Source: Lachnospiraceae bacterium NK3A20
GTDB taxonomy: Bacteria > Bacillota > Clostridia > Lachnospirales > Lachnospiraceae
NCBI GenBank assembly: GCA_900107575.1
Contig: FNQX01000005.1
Span: 206,804-270,803, forward strand
DNA length: 64,000 bases
Direction of reading: 5' to 3'
In this document: piece after piece, positions 1-8,886 of the stretch
Layout of the letters: each line of letters starts with the position of its first letter
Position numbering within the stretch: the stretch's first letter is position 1
Made by a program: the position numbers and the translations under genes
The notes under the pieces: generated by a model
Seen by the model: the letters and a program-made list of their open reading frames with translations, nothing else
What the model was told of the DNA's origin: nothing
The model's database searches: none

Positions 1-2
1 AG

Positions 3-1697
3 GCAAGAGATATTTTATGTCACATACTGCGTAAAGCGAAGGCCGGTCTGTTCTCGTGGACCGGCCTTGGCTGCATGTTGATGGTGCTGCTCATCGCCTT
101 TGCCACGAGCCGCGGCACGTTCCACACCGACACGGGGATTTACCATGCGCAGGCGATCCGTCTCATTGAGGAGTACGGGCTCATCAAGGGCATGGCGAAT
201 TTGCAGCTGCACTTCGGCTACAACAGCGCCTACCTGGTGTTCTGCGCATTCTTCACTCTGAGCAAGGTATTGCCGGTCGCGCTGCATACGACCACGGGGT
301 TTCTCGCGGCACTGTACACGGTCTATGCGTGCAGGCTGCTCGCGGGCAACATCCGGCGCAGAATTCTGATTGAGTATACTGTGAGCGACGAAGCCCGGAT
401 CCGGGTTGTGAGGAACAAGACTGCAAGAGAGGGCGACGAAGTTCAGACGCGGACTCTATCAAGCAAGACTTCAAACATAGTTGATAGAAAAACTGTGAAT
501 GGAGAGGCTTCGGTTTCTCACGGGTTGCCTGTTGCCCCTTGCTCAGGGACCCTCTCATATATGATCGACGCTGGCGCGATCACGATTCTCATCTACGTGT
601 TCACGAACCTGACGGGAGTGATGTCTCCGGCAACGGATTACGGCACGCTCCTCGTGACAGGCTATCTGATCAGCAGTTGGCTGGAAGCAGCCAGGAGGCG
701 GGACGCGCACACGAACGGCATCTCGATCACGAAGCTTGCGGATACCTGCAACCTTTCCGTGCTGGCGCTTTTTGTTGCCAGCATGAAGCTCTCGGCGGCA
801 TTCATGGTTCTCTTGGTCGTATGGCCCCTCATCCAGGGCCTGCGTGTGGGAAAAGGTAAGAGCCTTGCCAGATACGTTGTGGTGGGCCTTCTTGTTTTCC
901 TGCCATATCTTGTTCGCAACGTGCTGATCTCCGGGTGGCTGTTCTATCCCGTGACGGCGATGGATCTCTTCCGCGTGCCGTGGAAGGTTCCGGCGGCGTA
1001 CGCGATCGTGGACAGCCAGCAGATTTCGGTCTGGGGCAAGTGTCTCTATGACATCGGCAAGGCGGACTGGAAGGTTTCGCAGTGGCTTCCTATCTGGTGG
1101 CAGGGGCAGGAGCACTATGGGCAGATGCTCATTTACGCGAACGTGCTCGCCGCGGCGCTGCTCATCATCAATCTCATCCTGCATCGGCTCGTGAGAAAAT
1201 CAAAGGCGGGACCAAAGGGTACTGGCGAGGTCGCCACGCTGATTCTCGTGCTGCTCATCAATGAGGCGGTGTGGTTCCTGACGGCGCCGTTCATTCGCTA
1301 CGGGTTGGTCTATCTCCTGGTGCTGCCGCTGTTGGCAGCCGCGTTGTTCCTCGACCATCTTCATGCACTTGCGAGAGAGAAGAGCTTCTGGAAAGTGCCG
1401 GGGGCATTCCTTGCGGTACTCGCGGTTCTATGTTTCTGTGCCTGGATCGACCATTATGCCATGGACGATCTGGTCTTCGTGAAACAGAATCTCTCATCTC
1501 CTTATTATCTCTGGCAGCAGCCGTTTGACAATCCGAGGGAGGAAGCGGAAGAGAGGAACGGAATCAAAATCTACTATGCAGCCGAACAGGAGCGCAACAG
1601 CTACTATGTTTACCCGTCGACGGCTTACAAGATGATGCTGGATCGCACGGAACTCATCGGCAACACCATCGAGGAGGGCTTCCGACCGGCGGAGTGA
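3..1697 (+). CDS. LIC_10190-like polytopic membrane protein (5' partial)
   Basis: The frame is open to the window edge, so the N-terminus lies outside; the first internal ATG is at 75. Many hydrophobic helices alternate with short loops. The stretch HTDTGIYHAQAIRLIEEYG followed by HFGYNSAYL resembles the LIC_10190 family of glycosyltransferase-like membrane proteins found in surface polysaccharide loci; function in that family is not established. A hydrophilic block encoded by about 363-555 interrupts two membrane segments. It is rich in R, T, S, E and V and uses more A/T-ending codons than its flanks, so it looks inserted. It contains a 12-bp palindrome, CCCGGATCCGGG, at 394-405. The family call is moderate; that this is an integral membrane protein is clear. 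Confidence 0.7.
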   Translation, partial: ARDILCHILRKAKAGLFSWTGLGCMLMVLLIAFATSRGTFHTDTGIYHAQAIRLIEEYGLIKGMANLQLHFGYNSAYLVFCAFFTLSKVLPVALHTTTGFLAALYTVYACRLLAGNIRRRILIEYTVSDEARIRVVRNKTAREGDEVQTRTLSSKTSNIVDRKTVNGEASVSHGLPVAPCSGTLSYMIDAGAITILIYVFTNLTGVMSPATDYGTLLVTGYLISSWLEAARRRDAHTNGISITKLADTCNLSVLALFVASMKLSAAFMVLLVVWPLIQGLRVGKGKSLARYVVVGLLVFLPYLVRNVLISGWLFYPVTAMDLFRVPWKVPAAYAIVDSQQISVWGKCLYDIGKADWKVSQWLPIWWQGQEHYGQMLIYANVLAAALLIINLILHRLVRKSKAGPKGTGEVATLILVLLINEAVWFLTAPFIRYGLVYLLVLPLLAAALFLDHLHALAREKSFWKVPGAFLAVLAVLCFCAWIDHYAMDDLVFVKQNLSSPYYLWQQPFDNPREEAEERNGIKIYYAAEQERNSYYVYPSTAYKMMLDRTELIGNTIEEGFRPAE

Positions 1698-1777
1698 GAG
1701 AACTCGCTGAGCAAGGCAGTGGGGCGATGGGATACAGTCAAGCGGGAATGCGGGAGCTTGTTTGCCAAAACTAACAG

Positions 1778-1807
1778 TTGGACTTTTACAGAAACCGACC
1801 GTATAAT
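1778..1807 (+). promoter_or_regulatory. Sigma-A type promoter upstream of secreted protein
   Basis: TTGGAC at 1778-1783 and TATAAT at 1802-1807 are separated by 18 bp. The site lies in the gap after the membrane protein gene and about 110 bp before the likely start of the secreted protein gene, so it probably starts that transcript. Confidence 0.6.
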
Positions 1808-1919
1808 GAATTGATCTCTCGTATTTGTTCAGCATAGCCAGAAGTGCTGGTATCCCGAAGCGCTGGTGTTCTGAATGTATACGATTCTCATGCAACTGAA
1901 TCGCAGAGCGGCGAAGAGT

Positions 1920-2606
1920 ATGAAACATCAATTCACGATGCGGAGGCGGATCGTGGCGCGGATGGCGGCCATCATGGCGGCGGGCGCGCTGGCTGTTTGC
2001 GCGGTAGGACCTGTAACTGCATATGCGGCGGAACGGACAGTGGACTTCTCCTATGTCGAGCAGGATATTGCGAACTGGGAGGCGGTGTACTGCCCTGTTC
2101 TTGATGCGAAAAGTATGCAGACGGCGAAGCAGCTCCCGGCACGCCAGTCGAAAAATCTCGACGTGACGGACGCTGCCGGGGCAATTTACGGCAACCTGAC
2201 GGACACGATCCGCAGCAGCAGTGTCCTGAAAACACAGAGGGCCCTGATGTTATATGACGTCTTAAGCGGCAATTATTCGCAGAAGGCGGTCGCGCTGTTC
2301 CTGGACCACGGCTATTTCACCGAGTATTATAAGGATTTGCGCGCGGCGGGGCTCGTTGAGGACAGCTACCGGATGCCGGCGAAGGCTTATGCGACGACGG
2401 TGCTCAGGGAAACGGTCACGGTGCCCGACAATGACGGCGTTGAGACGACATACCGGATGATCAAGACGGATTCGTCATACCTCGACACGGAGCAGCTGCG
2501 CACGGTCGCGCTCTCGACGAAGGACAAGAAAACCGCAAGGTCGCTCGAGAAGAAGATTGCCTCGTTCGAGGAGGACTTCACGCCGAAGGCTGCGGTTGCA
2601 AAGTAA
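1920..2606 (+). CDS. Secreted hypothetical protein with signal peptide
   Basis: I do not recognise the family. Starting at 1920 the product has a basic N-terminus (MKHQFTMRRRIVARM), a hydrophobic core rich in Ala and Val, and an AYA-A type signal-peptidase site, giving a mature protein of roughly 190 residues. The mature part is hydrophilic and probably helical, without Cys or an LPXTG motif, so it is likely released or loosely wall-associated. The frame extends upstream to an ATG at 1875, but that start would place 15 extra residues before the signal peptide and has no good ribosome site. ATG 1938 is also possible. A promoter-like sequence lies upstream at 1778-1807. Confidence 0.6.
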   Translation: MKHQFTMRRRIVARMAAIMAAGALAVCAVGPVTAYAAERTVDFSYVEQDIANWEAVYCPVLDAKSMQTAKQLPARQSKNLDVTDAAGAIYGNLTDTIRSSSVLKTQRALMLYDVLSGNYSQKAVALFLDHGYFTEYYKDLRAAGLVEDSYRMPAKAYATTVLRETVTVPDNDGVETTYRMIKTDSSYLDTEQLRTVALSTKDKKTARSLEKKIASFEEDFTPKAAVAK

Positions 2607-2634
2607 TTATATTTTGGAAAGGACAATTCAATAG

Positions 2635-4095
2635 ATGGAACGTAAGAACGCATGGAATACCTACGATCTCAAGATGCAGAAAGAATGCCTTGATTTCGCG
2701 GAGGAGTACAGGCATTTCATTTCGGACAACAAGACGGAGCGCGAGTGCGTTGACACTTTCGTGAACGCCGCGGAAAAGGCAGGCTATGTCGAGCTGACCA
2801 GAGCCATTGAGGAGAAGCGGGAGTTAAAGCCGGGCGACAAGATCTACATGGCCTGGATGAACAAGTCTCTCGTGATGTTCCAGATCGGTTCTGAGCCGAT
2901 GGAGCACGGCCTCAACATCCTCGGCGCGCACATCGACAGCCCCCGCATGGATGTGAAGCAGAACCCTGTATATGAAGAGGGCGGGTTTGCTTACCTGGAT
3001 ACGCACTACTATGGCGGCATCAAGAAATATCAGTTCGTAGCCCTGCCGCTGGCTCTGCACGGTGTGATCGTCAAGAAAAACGGCGAGACGGTTGTCTTGA
3101 ATGTGGGTGAGGATCCGGACGATCCGGTATTCTTCGTGTCTGATCTTCTGATCCACCTCGCACAGGAGCAGATGACGAAGCCCGCGAGCAAGGTGATCGA
3201 GGGCGAGGCGCTGGATCTCATCGTCGGCAACAAGCCTGTCATCATCGACGCGAATACGAAGGCGTCAAAAGATAAGACGCCCGAAGAGCTCGCGAAGGAG
3301 AATGAGGCTGCATCTGAGAAGGACGCTGTGAAGAAGGTCCTGCTCGCGATTCTCAGTGAGAAGTATGGTATCGAGGAAGCGGACTTCGAGTCTGCGGAGC
3401 TTGAGATCGTGCCTGCCGGTGCGGCAAGAGATGCCGGTTTCGATCGCAGCATGATCCTCGGCTACGGACAGGATGACAGAGTCTGCGCTTATCCTTCTTT
3501 CCGCGCGATGATCGAGACCGAAGCGCCGAAGAGAACCAGCGTGACGCTCCTTGTTGACAAGGAAGAGATCGGCTCAGTCGGCGCGACGGGAATGCAGTCC
3601 AAGTTCTTCGAGAACGCGCTCGCGGAGGTCATGAATCTCGCGGGACAGTTCTCCGAGATCGCACTGCGCCGATGCCTTGCCAACAGCTGCATGCTCTCGT
3701 CTGATGTTTCGAGTGCATACGATCCGAATTACGCAGAGAACTTCGAGGCGAAGAACACAGCTTACCTCGGCAGAGGCATGGTGCTGAACAAGTTCACGGG
3801 CTCCCGCGGCAAGAGCGGCAGCAACGACGCCAATGCGGAGTACATCTCGCACCTTCGGAACATTTTCGACCAGGATCACATCCTCACGCAGACCGCGGAG
3901 CTTGGCAAGGTTGACGTCGGTGGAGGCGGCACCATCGCTTACATCCTGGCACTGTACGGCATGAATGTCATTGACAGCGGCGTGCCCGTTCTGTCCATGC
4001 ACAGCCCGTGGGAGACGACCAACAAAGCCGATATTTACGAGGCTTTCCGCGGATACAAGACCTTCCTTCGGGACGCGGATTTCAGGAACGAATAA
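2635..4095 (+). CDS. M18 family aminopeptidase
   Basis: Cytoplasmic zinc metallo-aminopeptidase of the M18 (aspartyl aminopeptidase/yeast Ape1) family, which removes N-terminal, often acidic, residues from peptides. The family metal-binding and catalytic blocks are present in order: ILGAHIDSPRMDVKQ with the His and Asp ligands, GYGQDDRVCAYPSF, DKEEIGSVGATGM with the catalytic Glu pair, and a C-terminal MHSPWETTNKAD with the final His ligand. The length of 486 residues is usual for the large bacterial M18 subgroup. A GGAAAGGA ribosome site precedes the ATG. Transcribed alone or with the upstream secreted protein gene, which ends 28 bp before. A housekeeping-type gene with no sign of damage. 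Confidence 0.92.
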   Translation: MERKNAWNTYDLKMQKECLDFAEEYRHFISDNKTERECVDTFVNAAEKAGYVELTRAIEEKRELKPGDKIYMAWMNKSLVMFQIGSEPMEHGLNILGAHIDSPRMDVKQNPVYEEGGFAYLDTHYYGGIKKYQFVALPLALHGVIVKKNGETVVLNVGEDPDDPVFFVSDLLIHLAQEQMTKPASKVIEGEALDLIVGNKPVIIDANTKASKDKTPEELAKENEAASEKDAVKKVLLAILSEKYGIEEADFESAELEIVPAGAARDAGFDRSMILGYGQDDRVCAYPSFRAMIETEAPKRTSVTLLVDKEEIGSVGATGMQSKFFENALAEVMNLAGQFSEIALRRCLANSCMLSSDVSSAYDPNYAENFEAKNTAYLGRGMVLNKFTGSRGKSGSNDANAEYISHLRNIFDQDHILTQTAELGKVDVGGGGTIAYILALYGMNVIDSGVPVLSMHSPWETTNKADIYEAFRGYKTFLRDADFRNE

Positions 4096-4241
4096 CATAA
4101 CTATTCAGCACAGCGAAATTTATGAGCAGACAGATGTGTTTACACGGCTGGATGCGATATGAATTGAGCCAGGGGGCCATACCTCTTCGGGGTACAGCGC
4201 GTAGCGGGCCGCTGAAAAGTTAGCAATAGATTAGAAAGTGA

Positions 4242-4266
4242 CCGGGGCATGTTCAAAGTGCCCCGG
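4242..4266 (+). promoter_or_regulatory. GC-rich hairpin overlapping the first queA ATG
   Basis: CCGGGGCA (4242-4249) and TGCCCCGG (4259-4266) form an 8-bp perfect stem with a 9-nt loop. The upstream-most in-frame ATG of queA (4249) lies partly in the stem. No T-run follows, so it is not a typical terminator. It either blocks that start codon or belongs to the 5' leader. Confidence 0.5.
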
Positions 4267-5409
4267 ATTATTATGGCAGAAGAGAAACAGTTATACAGTA
4301 ACGCTAGCATGAACATCCTCGGCAGAGAGGATGCGGAAGATAAGATCGTGGACGGCGTCCACGCGGATGGGGTGCCGGTCGGACAGAAAACGTCGGACTA
4401 CTATTTCGACCTGCCAAAAGACCTCATCGCGCAGGATCCCTGCGAGCAGAGAGATAATTGCCGCATGCTCGTCATCGACCGGGAAACCGGCGCGCTGGAG
4501 CACAAGGTGTTCCACGACATCATTGATTATCTGGAGCCGGGAGAGACGCTGGTGCTCAATAACACGAAGGTCATCCCGGCAAGGCTTCTCGGTACGAAGA
4601 CGGACACGGGCGCGAATGTCGAAGTCCTGCTCCTCAACCGCAAGTCGGACGATGTCTGGGAGACGCTCGTAAAGCCTGGCAAAAAAATGAGGCCCGGCGC
4701 AAAGGTTACGTTCGGCGACGGGAGTCTGTCCGGCGAAGTCATTGATGTCATTGATGACGGCGACCGGCTGATCCGGTTCCACTATGACGGCATCTGGGAA
4801 GAAGTTCTTGACAGGCTCGGCGAAATGCCGCTGCCGCCTTACATCACGCACAAGCTCGAAGACCCTGCCATGTACAACACTGTATATGCGAAATTCGACG
4901 GCAGCGCGGCAGCGCCTACGGCGGGGCTTCATTTCACCAAAGAGCTGCTGGAGAAGATCCAGGAAAAAGGCATCAATCTCGCCTACGTCACGCTGCATGT
5001 CGGGCTGGGGACTTTCCGCCCGGTTAAGGTCGACGATGTCAAAGAGCATCACATGCACACCGAGTGGTACAACGTGCCGCTGGCCACGGCGGATCTCATC
5101 AATGAGACACACCGAAATGGCAAGCGTGTCATCTGTGTCGGCACGACGAGCTGCCGCACCGTGGAGTCCGCTGCGGATGAGAATGGCATTGTGCGGGCAG
5201 GTGCGGACAATACGTCGATCTTCATCTATCCGGGCTATAAATATAAAGTCATGGACGGACTTATCACGAATTTCCACCTGCCCGAATCCACGCTGATCAT
5301 GCTCGTGTCTGCATTTGCGGGCAGAGAGAACGTACTGCACGCTTACAATGTGGCTGTGCAGGAGAAGTACAGGTTCTTTTCCTTTGGAGACGCCTGCTTT
5401 TTTGAGTAA
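4249..5409 (+). CDS. queA: tRNA preQ1(34) S-adenosylmethionine ribosyltransferase-isomerase QueA
   Basis: Transfers and isomerises the ribosyl group of SAM onto preQ1 at position 34 of tRNA, giving epoxyqueuosine. Family blocks are clear: the [14 protein letters not shown] start region, [56 protein letters not shown] and a C-terminal [17 protein letters not shown]. QueA normally begins a few residues before the SDYYFDLP block, so here about 45 extra N-terminal residues precede it. The true start is uncertain: ATG 4249 sits in a hairpin, ATG 4273 and ATG 4309 are alternatives, and none has a strong ribosome site. The gene is followed by a perfect hairpin at 5460-5490. Confidence 0.93.
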   Translation: MFKVPRIIMAEEKQLYSNASMNILGREDAEDKIVDGVHADGVPVGQKTSDYYFDLPKDLIAQDPCEQRDNCRMLVIDRETGALEHKVFHDIIDYLEPGETLVLNNTKVIPARLLGTKTDTGANVEVLLLNRKSDDVWETLVKPGKKMRPGAKVTFGDGSLSGEVIDVIDDGDRLIRFHYDGIWEEVLDRLGEMPLPPYITHKLEDPAMYNTVYAKFDGSAAAPTAGLHFTKELLEKIQEKGINLAYVTLHVGLGTFRPVKVDDVKEHHMHTEWYNVPLATADLINETHRNGKRVICVGTTSCRTVESAADENGIVRAGADNTSIFIYPGYKYKVMDGLITNFHLPESTLIMLVSAFAGRENVLHAYNVAVQEKYRFFSFGDACFFE

Positions 5410-5459
5410 ATGAGAAGGGCGTGGGATGCGTGCTATCTCTGGTAAAATGGGAAATTTCA

Positions 5460-5490
5460 GAAGGCAGCCGGACTGAGTCCGGCTGCCTTC
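5460..5490 (+). terminator. Strong hairpin after queA
   Basis: GAAGGCAGCCGGAC and its exact complement form a 14-bp stem with a TGA loop, about 50 bp after the queA stop. No T-run follows, so termination efficiency is uncertain, but position and strength fit the end of the queA transcript. Confidence 0.6.
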
Positions 5491-5530
5491 GTCGTGGCGG
5501 GTGGGAAGATTTCAGCGAACTTGCGGGGGA

Positions 5531-6115
5531 TTCGACAAGACTTACCATACATGCGGCTCATGTCGAAAGCCATTCGACATAGATGAAGATAGTTGAGGCG
5601 GGTGTCGAAAGGCTTCGACATACAGGCGAGATATGGTCTCTCGTGTCGAATGCATTCGACATGGCTGGCCATACATGTGGCTCATGTCGACGGTCCTTCG
5701 ACATGGATGAAGAGTGCTGCCTCTGGTGTCGAAAAGCTTCGACATACAGGCGAGATATGGCCTCTCGTGTCGACGGCATTCGACATGGCTGGCCATACAT
5801 GTGGCTCATGTCGACGGCATTCGACATGGGAGGCTATATATGCGGATTATGTCGAAGGCCCTTCGACATGGATGAAGAGTGCTGCCTCTGGTGTCGAAAG
5901 GCTTCGACATACAGGCGAGATATGGTCTCTCATGTCGACGGCATTCGACATGGCTGGCCATATATGCGGCTCATGTCGAAGGTCCTTCGACATGAATGAA
6001 GAGTGCTGCCTCTGGTGTCGAAAGGCTTCGACATACAAGCGAGATGCGGCTTCTCATGTCGACGGCATTCGACATGGAAGGCTATATATGCGGATTATGT
6101 CGACAGGACTTCGGC
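5531..6115. repeat. Array of about 14 palindromes with 41-42 bp period
   Basis: Palindromes of the form TGTCGAA-(4-5 nt)-TTCGACA start at 5560, 5603, 5644, 5685, 5727, 5768, 5809, 5850, 5892, 5933, 5974, 6016, 6057 and (degenerate) 6098; a half copy is at 5531-5538. Steps are 41 or 42 bp throughout, except 43 bp for the first. The 22-23 bp spacers fall into a few recurring classes (one containing GGCTGGCCATA, one GATGAAGAGTGCTGCC, one ACAGGCGAGATATGG, one GGCTATATATGCGGA), giving a higher-order unit of about 124 bp. The array lies between queA and the CotH-like gene. Several reading frames are open through it, but the period rotates the frame and no ribosome site fits, so I do not call genes here. 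Confidence 0.9.
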
Positions 6116-6218
6116 GGTCACATGCGGTGTCCACGGACGATGGAATCTATCGCCTTTCAAGCCGGATGATGCTAAGATACTGATGCAAGTTATTATTTGC
6201 GAAAGGGAGGAGAAGTGG

Positions 6219-6236
6219 ATGCCCAGCAATAAGTGA
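6219..6236 (+). other. Five-codon ORF behind a strong ribosome site, in frame with CotH gene
   Basis: GGGAGGAG (6205-6212) is followed 6 bp later by ATG CCC AGC AAT AAG TGA. The frame is that of the downstream CotH-like gene, which continues without another stop after this TGA. It may be the original start of that gene broken by a nonsense change, or a short leader peptide. Confidence 0.45.
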
Positions 6237-6326
6237 AATGGTTCGAAGGAATTGGAGCAGTTCAAATCCGGCGAAGTAGACACAGCAAAAGGGAAATTTG
6301 CCTTTGCGACTGCGAAGTCAATTGCC

Positions 6327-7739
6327 ATGAAGTCAATTGTCACAAAGGCAATCGCCGCGGCGGCGGTTACGGCGTTGGCGATTACCACACTGCCGGGCGC
6401 AGCAGTGCATGCCGCAGAAAATGCGGCAGCGCAGCCAGTAGCAGTGGCTCCCGCGCCGGCTGGCGAGACTTCCGCAACGCAGGCTGCAGTGCAGCCCGCA
6501 GCCGCTGACCAGCAGATAGCAGCGCAGACTGTACCTGCCGCCGCGCTTCCTGACCCGACTTTCGTTGGGGTGGAAGATCATGGCATCCCGATCATGAAGC
6601 TTTATCTCAACGGCGTGACGCTCGATGTGGTCAACAACGGTTCCAAGGATACGAAATATCAGGGCAATGTCCTGCAAATCATTGACAACGGGCAGGTGAC
6701 GGAGCAGCAGGCGGACGTGGAATTCAAGGGCCGCGGCAACTCGACCTGGAGAGAGTCGAAGAAGCCTTATCAGATTCGCTTCGCAGACAAAACAGATTTG
6801 TTCGGTCTCGGCGCGTCCCGTAAGTGGGTGCTGCTCGCGAACAGCCTCGATCCGACCGGAATTCACAACGATTTTGTCAAGAAGGTCGCCAACGACATTG
6901 GTGAGCCGTATGTCGCGCAGGGCACATTCGTTGATCTGTACGTGAATAATGAGTATGTCGGCGCGTACTATCTGACGCACAAGACAGAGCTCGGCAGTGC
7001 GGTCGTGGATCTTGACAGCGACGCTGGCCTCCTATTGCAGATCAACAATTTCAATCAGGACTACGACGATCCTTACTTCATCTCGAACGGCGGCACTTTC
7101 GTCAATGTCTCGGATTCCGAGGATGAAGGTAACGTTCAGGCGAATATGCACCTTGTCGAGCAGCAGTTCAATCAATTCGAAGCCGACATCGCTGCCGGCA
7201 ACTGGGAGGGCGTCCAGAAGGAGATTGATGTCACATCGTTCGCCCGCTATTACCTGCTCAATGAGCTGGGCAACAATCCGGACGCCAATGACACGAGCTT
7301 CTACCTGTATTGGGATGGCCCCGGGGATCTCATTCACGCGGGCCCGATCTGGGACTTCGATGTTGCTTTCGGGACAAATCCGTTCGACGACAATTTCGGA
7401 AATGATCCGGGGAAGCTGGCTGTTTACCGGAAGGGAGCGAAATACCCACTGACGCTACTGATCGATACATTTCCGCAGTTCCGCGAGATCGTGAACCGTG
7501 AATACCGCGAAAACATCAGGCCTGCCGCTGCCACTGAGCTCTCCCGGATAGATTCGCTGGCGGCCAAGATTCGCACGGCGCAGAATGCAGACCATGCGAA
7601 GTGGCATTACAGGGATTTCGACCGCTCCATCGAGGAGATGAAGGCGTGGATCTTCACGCACATGACAGTGATGGACGCGGTGTATTATGCCGGCGGCGAT
7701 CCGTACCAGTATCAGGGGTGGGTTCCGGACGGACGATAA
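6327..7739 (+). CDS. CotH kinase family protein, secreted
   Basis: CotH-type atypical protein kinase fold. CotH in Bacillus phosphorylates spore coat proteins; in gut Firmicutes many family members are secreted and of unknown target. From ATG 6327 the product starts MKSIVTKAIAAAAVTALAI and ends its signal peptide at AVHA-AEN, then carries an Ala/Gln/Pro-rich linker of about 40 residues before the catalytic domain. Family blocks are VEFKGRGNSTW, KPYQIRF, SRKWVLLANSLDPT, VDLYVNNEYVGAYYLTHK and GPIWDFDVAFG with the metal-binding Asp. The frame can be extended to a TTG at 6252, and behind a TGA to an ATG with a strong ribosome site at 6219, so the start is uncertain. No sorting motif is seen. Confidence 0.85.
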   Translation: MKSIVTKAIAAAAVTALAITTLPGAAVHAAENAAAQPVAVAPAPAGETSATQAAVQPAAADQQIAAQTVPAAALPDPTFVGVEDHGIPIMKLYLNGVTLDVVNNGSKDTKYQGNVLQIIDNGQVTEQQADVEFKGRGNSTWRESKKPYQIRFADKTDLFGLGASRKWVLLANSLDPTGIHNDFVKKVANDIGEPYVAQGTFVDLYVNNEYVGAYYLTHKTELGSAVVDLDSDAGLLLQINNFNQDYDDPYFISNGGTFVNVSDSEDEGNVQANMHLVEQQFNQFEADIAAGNWEGVQKEIDVTSFARYYLLNELGNNPDANDTSFYLYWDGPGDLIHAGPIWDFDVAFGTNPFDDNFGNDPGKLAVYRKGAKYPLTLLIDTFPQFREIVNREYRENIRPAAATELSRIDSLAAKIRTAQNADHAKWHYRDFDRSIEEMKAWIFTHMTVMDAVYYAGGDPYQYQGWVPDGR

Positions 7740-7747
7740 AATATTTC

Positions 7748-7890
7748 GTAACAGTTCAGAACCATCGTTTCTGAACTGTTACGCAGGCCGCACATGCAGA
7801 TTTTGCTGCGCAAAAGTGCGGCCTGCCTGCTGAATAGATACTTTGGTACGCCCTCAGCAGCAAGTGCTTCGGGCTGTACTGAACAGATAC
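7748..7890. repeat. MITE-like dispersed repeat, copy 1
   Basis: A 35-nt hairpin (7748-7782; stem GTAACAGTTCAGAA with its complement) is followed by a segment from 7818 to 7890 that contains CTTTGGTACGCC and ends GGGCTGTACTGAACAGATAC. The 3' segment recurs at 12322-12406, and the hairpin plus the terminal motif recur at 31342-31396. The end CTGAACAGATAC is nearly the complement of the hairpin arm GTAACAGTTCAG, so the unit resembles a small element with terminal inverted repeats. No transposase is encoded. Confidence 0.7.
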
Positions 7891-7913
7891 AATATTTCGA
7901 TAGAATTCCGAGG

Positions 7914-8867
7914 ATGATTGTGGAAACCAAGATTATTGTCAATCCGACAAACAGGAGGAAACGTATCCTCTTCATCACGAATACCTCGGCGGGGCAGGGC
8001 GGCGCGCGGCAGAAGATGTATCCGGTTATCTCGACGCTTTCGGAGAACAACTGCGAGGTGACAGTGTATCCGATCATTCCGAATGAGAAGCTGACGGCGG
8101 ACTCGATCCTCAGGGAGGGCTTCGATGAATTCGGCCGCTTCCGTTTCGATGTCGTCCTTTGCTGCGGCGGAGACGGCACGTTGAATCATGTCATCAACGC
8201 GCTCATGGATTTGGATATTCACGTGCCGATCGGTTACATTCCGAGCGGCTCCACCAACGATTTCTCGAAGAACCTGAACGGCGATCTTACGACGGAAGAC
8301 ATTGCAAGAGCAGTCGCCGGCACGCACACATACGACTATGACATCGGAAGACTCGAAGGTAAATATTTCAACTACGTCGCGGGTTTCGGCGCTTTCACAG
8401 GCATCAGCTACTCCACGGATCAGACGTTCAAAAACGTGTTCGGCTACGGTGCGTACATCCTGAACATGATCGCGACGCTGCCACAGAACATTTCGTATAA
8501 ACAGCACGTCGTGGTCGAACATGACGGTCAGAGAGAAGAGGACGAGTACATCTTCGGCGGCGTGACCAACTCACTCTCCATCGCGGGCGTCGAGTCGCCG
8601 ATACTCAGCAATGCCTCTCTCAACGACGGCCTGTTCGAGGTGCTGCTCGTCAAGGCGCCAAGCGACCTCATTGATATGAACGAGATCGTGCAGGGACTGT
8701 CGAAAGGAAATGCGGACAATCCTTACGTCAAAGTGTTCCACACGAGAAAGGTTGCTTTCCACGCGGACAGCCTGCTCGACTGGACCGTCGACGGGGAATT
8801 CGGCGGCAGCTACCGCGACGCCACGATCGAAGTATTTCCCCGGGCCATCAAGATCATGGTGCCATAA
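7914..8867 (+). CDS. Diacylglycerol/lipid kinase family protein (DagK/YegS type)
   Basis: ATP-dependent lipid kinase fold, cytoplasmic and probably membrane-associated; family members phosphorylate diacylglycerol or undecaprenol-like lipids. The start ILFITNTSAGQGGARQKM and the glycine-rich VVLCCGGDGTLNHVINAL with GGDGT are the nucleotide-binding signature; IPSGSTNDFSKNL follows as in the family. I chose ATG 7914 because the longer frame from 7794 runs back into the dispersed repeat at 7748-7890. Length of about 317 residues matches the family. The next gene begins 19 bp downstream, so it probably forms an operon with the GT2 and YdjC-like genes, pointing to lipid-linked sugar metabolism. Confidence 0.85.
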   Translation: MIVETKIIVNPTNRRKRILFITNTSAGQGGARQKMYPVISTLSENNCEVTVYPIIPNEKLTADSILREGFDEFGRFRFDVVLCCGGDGTLNHVINALMDLDIHVPIGYIPSGSTNDFSKNLNGDLTTEDIARAVAGTHTYDYDIGRLEGKYFNYVAGFGAFTGISYSTDQTFKNVFGYGAYILNMIATLPQNISYKQHVVVEHDGQREEDEYIFGGVTNSLSIAGVESPILSNASLNDGLFEVLLVKAPSDLIDMNEIVQGLSKGNADNPYVKVFHTRKVAFHADSLLDWTVDGEFGGSYRDATIEVFPRAIKIMVP

Positions 8868-8886
8868 CACAAGATTGGAAGAATCA

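Noticed and set aside
4291..5340. Long minus-strand open frame opposite queA, and similar long frames opposite manC, tagF-like and other GC-rich genes
   Set aside because: High GC and strong codon bias open the antisense frame; the products are Arg/Asp/His-rich and resemble no protein.
5531..6115. CRISPR array
   Set aside because: Repeats are short palindromes and the spacers recur in a few classes, in order, which is not how CRISPR spacers behave; no cas gene is present.
5542..6236. Overlapping open frames on both strands in the repeat array
   Set aside because: They exist because the repeat lacks stops in several frames. The frame rotates with each 41-42 bp unit, and no ribosome site or family similarity is seen.
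7794..7913. N-terminal extension of the lipid kinase gene
   Set aside because: It lies within a dispersed repeat found elsewhere in the window; the family starts at about 7914.
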